From an uncultured Myxococcales bacterium (GTDB lineage: Bacteria > Myxococcota > UBA727 > VGSZ01), in NCBI GenBank assembly GCA_903952805.1, contig CAJBHN010001150.1, forward strand, positions 1 through 6,158: a stretch of DNA of 6,158 nucleotides. The letters are read 5' to 3'. The first letter of the stretch is position 1. Each line of letters starts with the position of its first letter. Positions 1 to 6,158 of the stretch are shown in pieces. A program made the position numbers and the translations under genes. The notes under the pieces were generated by a model. That model worked only from the letters and a program-made list of their open reading frames with translations, was not told the DNA's origin and made no database searches.

Positions 1-2347
1 ACACGAGTCCCTCGCCGCCCAGGCGAGCCCACAGCTCCTCGGCGATGTGGCTGGCGTAAGGCGAGATCACCTCGCACAACGACAGCAGGATCGAGCGTGG
101 CAGGGTGGCTGTCGACGTCGCTTCGTTCACCAACGTCATCATCTGGCTGATGGCGGTATTGAAGCGCAGGGCGTCGGTGTCCTCCGAGACCTTCTTGATG
201 GTCTTGTGCAGCAGCTTGTTGAGCGCTGGTTCCGTCGAGGCGTCAGCGTCGGTGACCCGCTTCTGCAGGGACCCATCCTCTTCGTTGACCACGAGGCGCC
301 AGGTGCGACCGAGGAAGCGGGACACGCCCTCGACACCGCTCATCTGCCACGGCTTCACCTGTTCGAGAGGACCCATGAACAGCTCGTACAAGCGCAGCGC
401 GTCGGCACCGTACTGGGCAATGACGTCGTCGGGGCTGACGACGTTGTAGCGGCTCTTGGACATCTTTTCGATCTGCGTCTTCAGCTGGACGCCGGTGGCC
501 TTGGCGAAGGACTTGCCGTCCCTCTCCTCGACGTCGTCGTAGCCGTAGTATTTGCCGGCCTCGTCCTGATGGGAATAAGCGAGGATCATGCCCTGATTGA
601 AGAGCTTTTGGAACGGCTCCTTCGTGGAAACCAAGCCACAATCAAACAATACCTTGTGCCAGAACCGGGCATACAACAGATGCAGCACGGCGTGTTCGAC
701 GCCGCCGACGTAGAGGTCGACGGGCATCCAGAACTTCTCGAGGGCTGTATTCCAGGCCGCGTCGGTGTTCTTGGGATCAATGTAGCGCAAATAGTACCAA
801 CACGAACCCGCCCACTGGGGCATGGTGTTGAGCTCGCGAGTGGCCATGCGGCCATCGGGCAGCTTGACGCGCAGCCAGTCCTCGCCGGCGCGACCAAGCG
901 GTGGCCGGCCGTCGCCGGTGGGCTTGTACTCATCGATGGGGGGCAGAACGATGGGCAGCTCGCTCTCGTCGACGGCGATGATTTCGCCGTCGTCGGTGTG
1001 CAAGATGGGAAAGGGCTCGCCCCAGTAGCGCTGCCGCGAAAACAACCAGTCGCGCAGCTTGTACTGCACGCGGCGGCTGCCCCAGCCGGCGTTTTCGACG
1101 TGGTCGATCATGCGGGCCTTGGCTTCGGTGGTCGCAAGCCCGGTCAAGAAGTCTGAGTCGATGGCGATGCCGTCGTCGCACAACGGAGCGACGTCGATGC
1201 CCACCGCCAGGTCGCCCGCGGCGGGCTTGACGACCTGCTTGATGGCGATGCCCATGGTCTTGGCAAACGCGTGGTCGCGCTCGTCGTGGCCGGGGACGGC
1301 CATGATGGCGCCGGTGCCGTAGGTCGACAGGACGTAGTCGGCGATCCACACCGGGATCTGCTCGCCGGTGGCGGGATTGATGGCGTAGGTACCGGTAAAG
1401 ACACCGGTTTTCTCCTTCGCCAAATCCGTACGGGCCAGGTCGGTTTTTTGCGACGCCGTGTGCACGTAGGCATCGACGGCGGCTTTTTGTCCGGGCGTCG
1501 TGATGGCCGCCACCAGCGCGTGGTCGGGGGCGAGCACGCAGTAGGTGGCGCCAAACAGGGTGTCTGGCCGGGTCGTGAAGACCCGGAACGAGGCCTCACC
1601 TTTGTTGGGGTGGCTCGTGTCGTGGGTGATGACGACGCGGAAGTCGACCTCGGCCCCCTCGGAGCGCCCGATCCAATTGCGCTGCATCTCCATGACGCCT
1701 TCGGGCCAATCGAGGCCGTCGAGATCGTCGAGGAGGCGCTGGGCGTAGACGGGGATCTTGAGCATCCACTGCTTCATCGTCTTTCGCTCAACGGGGTCGC
1801 CGGTCTCGACGTATTTGCCGTCTTTGACCTCCTCGTTGGCGAGCACCGTGCCCTGGGCGGGGCACCAATTGACGGCGACCTCGGCGAGGTAGGCGAGGCC
1901 CTTTTTGTGGAGCTGCAGGAAGATCCACTGGGTCCAGCGGTAGTAGTCGACGTTGGAGGTGTCGACCTCGCGCTCCCAGTCGTAGCTGAAACCCAGGCGC
2001 TTGATCTGCCGACGGAAGTTGTCGGTGTTGCGCTTGGTGATGATGGCGGGGTGAATGCCGTCGCGCATGGCGGCGCGCTCGGCGGGCAGACCAAAGGCAT
2101 CCCAGCCCATGGGGTGCAGCACCGCGAAGCCCTTCATGCGCTTCAAGCGGGCGACGACGTCGGTGGCAGTGTAGCCCTCGGGGTGGCCCACATGCAGGCC
2201 GGCCCCCGACGGATAGGGGAACATGTCGAGGACGTAGAACTTGGGCTTGCCCTCCAGTTCAGAGAGGTCGCTCGGGGTGCGGAAGGCCTTGGCCTCGTCC
2301 CAGGCGGCTTGCCACTTCGGTTCGATGTCGGCGGGCGTGTAGCGCAT
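1..2347 (-). CDS. leuS: Leucyl-tRNA synthetase (class I), 3' end cut by window
   Basis: This enzyme charges tRNA(Leu) with leucine in the cytoplasm, using ATP, and hydrolyses mischarged tRNA in a separate editing domain. The ATG at 2347 gives MRYTPADIEPKWQAAW, the typical LeuRS N-terminus. The class I signature is HVGH (residues 52-55, within PSGAGLHVGHPEGYTATD). The CP1 editing domain shows TTRPDT (258-263; its last Thr matches the E. coli editing threonine) and GHDERD, with Asp at 355 and 358. RDWLFSRQRYWGEP, DLYVGGVEHAVLHLLY and KMSKS (628-632) follow in one uninterrupted frame. A stretch of roughly 45 residues just before KMSKS is the leucine-specific insertion. The ZN1 region keeps NWCP (Cys162), but the usual further cysteines are absent (DGKYVETGDPVERK), so it is probably metal-free, as in the Bacillus-type enzyme. 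782 residues are present, reaching the anticodon-binding helices (HIAEELWARLGG); about 75-100 C-terminal residues are missing. The frame stays open upstream, so a GTG start near 2419-2422 is possible but unlikely. Confidence 0.98.
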   Translation of the reverse strand, partial: MRYTPADIEPKWQAAWDEAKAFRTPSDLSELEGKPKFYVLDMFPYPSGAGLHVGHPEGYTATDVVARLKRMKGFAVLHPMGWDAFGLPAERAAMRDGIHPAIITKRNTDNFRRQIKRLGFSYDWEREVDTSNVDYYRWTQWIFLQLHKKGLAYLAEVAVNWCPAQGTVLANEEVKDGKYVETGDPVERKTMKQWMLKIPVYAQRLLDDLDGLDWPEGVMEMQRNWIGRSEGAEVDFRVVITHDTSHPNKGEASFRVFTTRPDTLFGATYCVLAPDHALVAAITTPGQKAAVDAYVHTASQKTDLARTDLAKEKTGVFTGTYAINPATGEQIPVWIADYVLSTYGTGAIMAVPGHDERDHAFAKTMGIAIKQVVKPAAGDLAVGIDVAPLCDDGIAIDSDFLTGLATTEAKARMIDHVENAGWGSRRVQYKLRDWLFSRQRYWGEPFPILHTDDGEIIAVDESELPIVLPPIDEYKPTGDGRPPLGRAGEDWLRVKLPDGRMATRELNTMPQWAGSCWYYLRYIDPKNTDAAWNTALEKFWMPVDLYVGGVEHAVLHLLYARFWHKVLFDCGLVSTKEPFQKLFNQGMILAYSHQDEAGKYYGYDDVEERDGKSFAKATGVQLKTQIEKMSKSRYNVVSPDDVIAQYGADALRLYELFMGPLEQVKPWQMSGVEGVSRFLGRTWRLVVNEEDGSLQKRVTDADASTEPALNKLLHKTIKKVSEDTDALRFNTAISQMMTLVNEATSTATLPRSILLSLCEVISPYASHIAEELWARLGGEGLV

Positions 2348-2450
2348 CAGGCGCCTGTAGCAGGACCGATTGTCGTTGGGCAGCCTGCTCGCTGCGCCCC
2401 CGAAAACGAACCCACCCACCACGACGGGAGCCGCCTGCTGCGCCGTCGCC

Positions 2451-3125
2451 TCACATCGCTGCTGATGTGGGGCTGGACCACTCTTCGATGCGCCACCGCC
2501 GACGAATCGCCAGACGGCGCAAACGCGGGTCCGGGTCGACTGCCACGGGCTCCCCCACGACGTCCAGCATCGGCAGGTCGCTCATGCTGTCGGTGTAAAA
2601 CGCGCACTCCGCCAACGGGACGCCGACCTTGGCCGCCACAGTCTCGGCATGAGCGACCTTGCCGGCCCCGAAACACAGGGGACGCACGGCCTTGCCCGTG
2701 AACACGCCGCCGTCGGTCTCGAAGCGGTTGGCGAGAAAGCCATCGACCTGCAACGTGTCGGACAATGGCGCCGACATGTAGTTCGACGACGACGTCAACA
2801 GAAAGACCAGGTCCCCCCGGGCTTTGTGGGCGGCGATGGCCGCCAGGGCAAGGGGCTTCACCGTCTGGGCAACCTCTTCGCGATAAAAGCGCAGGGTCTG
2901 GTCGATGACGTCGCGCTCGTTCTTGCCCCGCAACGTGGCCACAGCCTCGTCGATGAGGGACTCAAGGTCGACATAGCCCAGGTGGTAGAGGCCCAACCAG
3001 AACGACACCCGCAGCCCCTGCAGGCGGGAGATGTTGCCCTCGCGGAATTGCCGCCGCACCCACAGCGTCGCTGAATTCACATGCAGAACGGTTTTGTCGA
3101 CGTCGAAGAAGGCGATGCGGGTCAC
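2451..3125 (-). CDS. HAD superfamily subfamily IB phosphatase (SerB-like fold)
   Basis: This is a predicted cytoplasmic phosphatase of the haloacid dehalogenase superfamily, subfamily IB, the group that includes phosphoserine phosphatase. All four HAD motifs are visible in the 224-residue product. Motif I is FFDVDKT, with nucleophile Asp8 and general acid/base Asp10. Motif II is LLTSSS (Thr111/Ser112). Motif III is Lys156 in GAGKVAHAE. Motif IV is YTDSMSDLPML (Asp179 and Asp183, Mg2+ binding). A helical cap lies at about 20-90. The C-terminus, AVDPDPRLRRLAIRRRW, is typical of the HAD-IB group. The GTG at 3125 was chosen because it starts just before the conserved first strand and lies 4 nt after the M61 stop codon. 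Earlier ATGs in the frame would overlap the M61 gene by up to about 170 nt with no homology to the family. No Shine-Dalgarno sequence is seen, so translation may depend on coupling to the gene upstream. The substrate cannot be told; phosphoserine is one possibility, but a generic small phosphomonoester is as likely. Confidence 0.93.
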   Translation of the reverse strand: MTRIAFFDVDKTVLHVNSATLWVRRQFREGNISRLQGLRVSFWLGLYHLGYVDLESLIDEAVATLRGKNERDVIDQTLRFYREEVAQTVKPLALAAIAAHKARGDLVFLLTSSSNYMSAPLSDTLQVDGFLANRFETDGGVFTGKAVRPLCFGAGKVAHAETVAAKVGVPLAECAFYTDSMSDLPMLDVVGEPVAVDPDPRLRRLAIRRRWRIEEWSSPTSAAM

Positions 3126-3129
3126 GGCG

Positions 3130-4965
3130 TCAACGACCAAGCCAGGCGGTCCGACGGGCCACGACGTCCGGCGAGGCCTGGGTGTCGAGCGTGAACCAGG
3201 CCGCCTTCTTCTCGGGGGCCTGCAGCACCACCTCCACCTCGAAGAGTTCATCGCGGCGAAAGGCGTGAAGCTTGACGCGCTCGCCGGGGGCCCGCTCACC
3301 GATGAGCCGGTACAGCGACGAGCGCCCGACCCTCAAGCCGTCGACGGCGATGATGACGTCGCCGGCGGCGAGGCCTGCGAGTTGGGCGGCGCCGCCGTCG
3401 TGGACCACGCTGAGGTGGGCGCCGTCTTCGCCACTGCCGAGCGTGACGTCCAGGGTGGCGCGCTTGTCGGCGTCCTTCTTGCCAGCCTTGCCGCCTTGGT
3501 CGCTGTCACCGTCGAGGGGTCGCAAATGCATGCGGATGCCGTAGGGCTCCAGCAGCCCGCCCAGGGGCACGTCGTTGGTGCCGCGCAGGTATTCATCGAA
3601 GAAGGGCTGCAGGTCGACGCCGGCAATCTCGGCGGCCGCGGCTTCGACGCCGTCTTCGGGGACGCCCTCGCCGCGACCGTCGACGTTGTCGCCGTAACGG
3701 ACCAACAGCAGGCGCATGACGTCGTCGAGGGAGCGGGTATCGTTGGTGGCGGCCCGAATGGTGACGTCGAGGGCGAGGCCCACCAGCGACCCCTTCGTGT
3801 AGTAGCTGACCTGGCTGTTGGGCGTGTTTTCGTCCTGCCGGTAGTACTTGATCCAGGCGTCCCACGAGGAGTCCACCAGGGGCATCTTGAAGCGGCCCGA
3901 CCAGCGCAGCACGCGGGTGACGGTGCGCCCCAGCAACTCCAGGAAGCTGTCGACGTCGATGACGCCCGAGCGCACCAGGGCGAGGTCGTCGTAATAGCTG
4001 GTCAGACCTTCGAAGGCCCACAGCAGGCGGGTGTTGTTCTCCGTGCGCAGGTCGTAGGGCGAAAACGCCGCCGGCTTGATGCGCTTGACGTTCCAGGTGT
4101 GGAAGTACTCGTGGGAGCACAAGCCGAGGAAGCCACGGTAGGCGTCGCTGGGTTCGGTCATGCCCGGGGACGGCAGATCGGAGCGTTTGCAGATGAGCGC
4201 CGTCGACGACCGATGCTCCAGACCGCCATAGCCGTCGCCCACCGCCGTGGTCAGAAACAGGTAGCGGTCCATCGGCGCGCGGTCGGTGCCGTGGAACATC
4301 TTGACGTGCTCATCGCAGATGGCGGTGAGGTCTTTGGCGAGGCGGACGCCGTCAAAGCGGGTGCGGCCGGTGACGGTCATGGCATGGGGCACGGCGCCGG
4401 CGGTGAATTCGACGACGTCAAAGGTGCCCATCTCGACGGGGTGATCACAGAGTTCGTCGTAGTCCCTGGCCCGATAGCGGCCAAAGCCGCCGGTGGAACC
4501 CGTCATGCGCACATCGACGGCGGGCAGCGTGGTGGCCACCTTCCAACCCTTGCAGCGATCGTCGGTGGGAGCGTCGATGATGACGTCGCAGGGTTCGTCG
4601 GTGCGGCCATCGACGGCGAGAAATACGCTGGGCCCGTTGAAGAACGCGTGGGTGAGGTCAAGGTGGGCGGCCCGCACGCTGAGGTCCCAGGCGTAGACGA
4701 CGGCGGTGATGGTGACGCTCTTTTTGCCGGCGGCCTCGACGACCCAGGTATGCTTGTCGGTCTTGTCGATGGCGGCGGGGGCACCGTCGGCGCTGGCCTT
4801 CACCGTCACAAAATGCCGCGAGAATTCGCGCACCATGTAGCTGCCCGGGATCCACACCGGCAGCCACACCTTCTGCTGCGCAGCCGGGGCCTCAATGGTG
4901 AGCGCGACCTCATACAGATGGGCCGCGGGGTTCTTGGGAGTGATGCGGTACGTGATCGGGGCCAT
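3130..4965 (-). CDS. M61-family zinc peptidase (glycyl aminopeptidase-like) with PDZ domain
   Basis: This is a predicted zinc metallopeptidase of MEROPS family M61, of which the known members remove N-terminal residues, with a preference for Gly or Ala. The product is 611 residues, the usual size. The N-terminal beta-rich domain (about 1-170) contains the family-typical WIPGSYMVREFSRH. The catalytic domain has HEYFHTWNVKRIKP, with zinc ligands His285 and His289 and catalytic Glu286. The third ligand is Glu319 in WAFEGLTSYYDDLAL, and the conserved SYYTKG is at 387-392. A Lys/Asp-rich linker (about 485-502) leads to a PDZ domain (about 512-583), recognised from GGAAQLAGLAAGDVIIAVDG. There is no signal peptide, so a cytoplasmic location is likely. 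The ATG at 4965 gives MAPITYRITPKNPAAHLYEV, which matches how these proteins normally begin, although no good ribosome binding site precedes it. It is the first gene of the leftward cluster and is followed after 4 nt by the HAD phosphatase. All key residues are present, so it should be active. Confidence 0.95.
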   Translation of the reverse strand: MAPITYRITPKNPAAHLYEVALTIEAPAAQQKVWLPVWIPGSYMVREFSRHFVTVKASADGAPAAIDKTDKHTWVVEAAGKKSVTITAVVYAWDLSVRAAHLDLTHAFFNGPSVFLAVDGRTDEPCDVIIDAPTDDRCKGWKVATTLPAVDVRMTGSTGGFGRYRARDYDELCDHPVEMGTFDVVEFTAGAVPHAMTVTGRTRFDGVRLAKDLTAICDEHVKMFHGTDRAPMDRYLFLTTAVGDGYGGLEHRSSTALICKRSDLPSPGMTEPSDAYRGFLGLCSHEYFHTWNVKRIKPAAFSPYDLRTENNTRLLWAFEGLTSYYDDLALVRSGVIDVDSFLELLGRTVTRVLRWSGRFKMPLVDSSWDAWIKYYRQDENTPNSQVSYYTKGSLVGLALDVTIRAATNDTRSLDDVMRLLLVRYGDNVDGRGEGVPEDGVEAAAAEIAGVDLQPFFDEYLRGTNDVPLGGLLEPYGIRMHLRPLDGDSDQGGKAGKKDADKRATLDVTLGSGEDGAHLSVVHDGGAAQLAGLAAGDVIIAVDGLRVGRSSLYRLIGERAPGERVKLHAFRRDELFEVEVVLQAPEKKAAWFTLDTQASPDVVARRTAWLGR

Positions 4966-5058
4966 GCGGCGGGCTAGCAGGAATTCGCCACGGTGGCAGC
5001 GGGACCGCAGACGTCGATGTGGTCAATCATCCGACATCGTGTCGCTGTGCGGCGAGGT

Positions 5059-5076
5059 CCTCCACCGCGGCGGAGG
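5059..5076. promoter_or_regulatory. 18-bp near-perfect palindrome, possible operator
   Basis: CCTCCaCCGCGGcGGAGG is symmetric about CCGCGG, with eight of nine base pairs matching. It lies between two divergent starts, 93 bp from the M61 ATG and 97 bp from the lipoprotein ATG. The size and symmetry fit a dimeric repressor site. It could equally be a chance GC-rich palindrome; there is no T-run beside it, so an intrinsic terminator is unlikely. Confidence 0.3.
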
Positions 5077-5163
5077 CAGGGCCCGTCGATGTGGGTCTGA
5101 AGCGCACCAGCCGACTGACGGAGCACCATCACGGCGCCGACTCCGGATATTCTCCCCGATGTC

Positions 5164-5168
5164 GAGGT
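5164..5168 (+). promoter_or_regulatory. Ribosome binding site deciding the lipoprotein start
   Basis: GAGGT lies 5 nt before the ATG at 5174 and complements the 16S rRNA 3' end. It lies inside the extra codons that the upstream ATG at 5159 would add, and that ATG has only a weak GGA about 11 nt away. This favours 5174 as the start. Confidence 0.55.
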
Positions 5169-5173
5169 CCTGC

Positions 5174-5245
5174 ATGGCGTGCCGATTTTGGTCTCCTTCG
5201 TTGCTTGTCATTGGTGTCAGCGCATTGGCGCCGTTGGGAGGCTGC
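5174..5245 (+). other. Lipoprotein (type II) signal peptide and lipobox
   Basis: The segment has one early arginine (residue 4), a hydrophobic core (LLVIGVSALA, residues 10-19) and LGGC at 21-24, which fits the [LVI]-x-[GA]-C lipobox. Cleavage by signal peptidase II would leave Cys24 as the acylated N-terminus. The residues after it are Pro-Asp-Glu. An Asp at +2 keeps lipoproteins in the inner membrane in E. coli, but here Asp is at +3, so no sorting prediction is made. Confidence 0.8.
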
Positions 5246-6158
5246 CCTGACGAGGTCCTCGTTCGCGATCCGGGTGGCGTGACGGGACAAATCTGTAACC
5301 CGATTACGGGCCGCCCGGCTGAAAACGCCCAGGTGCGCTGTACCTACGTCGACGAGGCCGGCACCGAGCAGGTCCGCGAGGCCACCGCCGACGAGCTCGG
5401 GAACTTCTCCCTCGCCGGCATCGGCGACGGCACCCAGACCGTCGAGGTGACGACGCCGGAATTCGAGACGTCGTTTTCGGTCACCATCGCCTCCCGCCAG
5501 ACGGCCCTGCTGGAAGATCCGGCCTGCCGCGACCTGGCGCCACCACCCGGCCAGGGCCTCATCACCGGCCAAATCTGCAACCGCCACACCGGCGAGATTG
5601 TCACCGACGCCCTCATCACCGTCGTGCTCGCCGACCAGACGGAGTTGACCACCAACACCAACCCCAACGACGGCACCTTCAGCATCACGGTCCCTGCGGG
5701 CTCGGTCGTGGTGTCGGTGCAGGCCGAGAACTACCGCAAAACCTACCTGGTGGAGGTCGAAGACGAAGGCATCCACAACGTCGAGCAGAGTACCGACTGC
5801 GCCATCCCCGACCCCCTGTCGACGGGCTTCATCGTCGGCAAGGTCTGCGCACCTGGCACCGTCGACCAACCCCTCGTCGGCGCCATCATCACCGCCCGCT
5901 ACACCGGCAGCGACGGCTCCACCTACTTCGAGGGGCCCTACGAGAGCCTCGAGGACGGCAGCTTCATCATCGACCCCATCGGCCCCACCGTCGCCACCAA
6001 CGTCGTGGTCAAGGCCGAGAAAGACGACTTTGTCTTCTCGTGGAATGTCGACCGCGTCTCGGCCCGGGTCGACGATATCGACGGCGTCAACCTGAGCGCC
6101 GACGTCGCCTGCCAGCCGCTGCTGCCCAACGACGACCGCGCCTACCTCGTGGTCGAAG
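5174..6158 (+). CDS. Lipoprotein with tandem Cys-bracketed carboxypeptidase-regulatory-like domains, 3' end cut by window
   Basis: This is a predicted exported, lipid-anchored protein of unknown function; 328 residues are visible and the frame is open at the right edge. The N-terminus, MACRFWSPSLLVIGVSALA, is a short signal peptide ending in the lipobox LGGC, with lipidated Cys24. Three domains of about 90 residues follow, opening at TGQICNPITG (Cys41), TGQICNRHTG (Cys135) and VGKVCAPGTV (Cys225). Each then has an A-x-[IV] strand, a glycine turn before a phenylalanine strand (GNFSLAG, GTFSITV, GSFIIDP) and a hydrophobic strand. This is the pattern of carboxypeptidase-regulatory-like or CNA-B-like beta-sandwiches. 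Each domain closes with another cysteine (118, 209, 313). The ATG at 5174 was chosen because GAGGT lies 5 nt upstream; an in-frame ATG at 5159 would add five residues (MSRSC) but has a poorer site. The opening codons are less GC-rich than the rest. A structural or adhesive surface role is a guess; an enzymatic or sensor domain may follow beyond the window. Confidence 0.85.
   Translation, partial: MACRFWSPSLLVIGVSALAPLGGCPDEVLVRDPGGVTGQICNPITGRPAENAQVRCTYVDEAGTEQVREATADELGNFSLAGIGDGTQTVEVTTPEFETSFSVTIASRQTALLEDPACRDLAPPPGQGLITGQICNRHTGEIVTDALITVVLADQTELTTNTNPNDGTFSITVPAGSVVVSVQAENYRKTYLVEVEDEGIHNVEQSTDCAIPDPLSTGFIVGKVCAPGTVDQPLVGAIITARYTGSDGSTYFEGPYESLEDGSFIIDPIGPTVATNVVVKAEKDDFVFSWNVDRVSARVDDIDGVNLSADVACQPLLPNDDRAYLVVE
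5282..6112 (+). repeat. Three tandem Cys-bracketed protein repeat units in the lipoprotein gene
   Basis: The units start at 5282, 5564 and about 5834, with first cysteine codons at 5294, 5576 and 5846 (spacings of 94 and 90 residues). Their closing cysteine codons are at 5525, 5798 and 6110, giving 77, 74 and 88 residues between the paired cysteines. Unit 1 has one extra cysteine (residue 56). The units are diverged at the DNA level; similarity is limited mainly to the opening T-G-Q-I-C-N of units 1 and 2, so this is an old domain duplication and not a recent tandem repeat. Confidence 0.75.

Larger units (their letters stand above)
4966..5173. promoter_or_regulatory. Divergent intergenic region between M61 peptidase and lipoprotein genes
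   Basis: The two genes are transcribed away from each other, so promoters for both should lie in these 208 bp. On the minus strand TTGACC (5026 to 5021) resembles a -35 box but has no matching -10 at 16-18 nt. On the plus strand TATTCT (5148-5153) is a possible -10 without a good -35. No promoter can therefore be named. The region contains the palindrome at 5059-5076, a direct repeat at 5012-5022 and 5084-5094, and a small inverted repeat CGACA-tcg-TGTCG at 5032-5044. Confidence 0.5.

Noticed and set aside
47..1156. 369-residue plus-strand open frame opposite leuS
   Set aside because: It is antisense to the catalytic half of leuS, including KMSKS, and has no domain features of its own.
2452..2469. 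Inverted repeat CACATC-6 nt-GATGTG at the end of the HAD gene, considered as a terminator
   Set aside because: The stem is only 6 bp, has no T-run after it on the minus strand, and lies within the last codons of the gene.
1271..2701. 476-residue plus-strand open frame opposite leuS and the HAD gene
   Set aside because: It is antisense to conserved LeuRS motifs, spans two real genes and the gap between them, and has no family resemblance; a codon-bias artefact.
3126..3299. N-terminal extension of the HAD phosphatase to an ATG at 3299
   Set aside because: The extra residues are Pro/Arg/Ser-rich shadow sequence lying over the PDZ domain of the M61 gene, and HAD-IB proteins begin right at the motif I strand.
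3031..4977. 648-residue plus-strand open frame opposite the M61 gene
   Set aside because: It is exactly antisense to a gene with intact M61 catalytic motifs. Its product is a low-complexity Gly/Ala/Val/Asp-rich sequence with no recognisable fold. Long antisense frames are expected from strong G/C third-position bias.
5019..5282. 87-residue plus-strand open frame in the spacer and lipoprotein start
   Set aside because: It is in a different frame from the lipoprotein, has no ribosome site or recognisable features, and runs through the signal peptide region.
5129..5869. 246-residue minus-strand open frame opposite the lipoprotein
   Set aside because: The plus strand has a start with a ribosome site, a signal peptide, a lipobox and a repeated domain pattern in one frame; the minus-strand product has none of these.

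Overview
The window is GC-rich bacterial chromosome with strong G/C bias at third codon positions. It carries four protein genes. Three read leftward (minus strand) from about 4965 to the left edge, and one reads rightward from about 5174 off the right edge. No RNA genes, insertion sequences, CRISPR arrays or phage genes were seen. The base composition, the M61 peptidase without a signal peptide, and the secreted lipoprotein built of cysteine-bracketed regulatory-like domains fit a Myxococcota, Bradymonadota or other deltaproteobacterial-type Gram-negative bacterium. This placement is inferred from general resemblance only; there is no marker gene comparison behind it.

Layout of the minus strand, in transcription order: (1) an intact M61-family (glycyl aminopeptidase-like) zinc peptidase with a C-terminal PDZ domain, 4965 to 3130; (2) after a 4-nt gap, a HAD superfamily subfamily IB phosphatase starting at a GTG, 3125 to 2451; (3) after 103 nt, leucyl-tRNA synthetase (leuS) from 2347 to the left edge, lacking only roughly its last 75-100 residues because the window ends. 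The M61 and HAD genes look translationally coupled. leuS may share their transcript, since no convincing separate promoter was seen in the gap.

Layout of the plus strand: a divergent gene beginning at 5174 (alternative start 5159) encodes a lipoprotein signal peptide with an LGGC lipobox, then three tandem domains of about 90 residues. Each domain opens with G-x-[IV]-C and closes with a second cysteine. The gene continues beyond the window. The 208-bp spacer between it and the M61 gene holds an 18-bp near-perfect palindrome and an 11-bp direct repeat that could be operators, but no recognisable promoter.

The three leftward genes look like housekeeping and ordinary metabolic genes with no obvious single pathway. 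The least understood item is the modular, probably disulfide-stabilised surface lipoprotein. I found no evidence for a new defence, mobile or biosynthetic system here. Several very long open frames lie antisense to leuS and to the M61 gene, but they are by-products of the codon bias.
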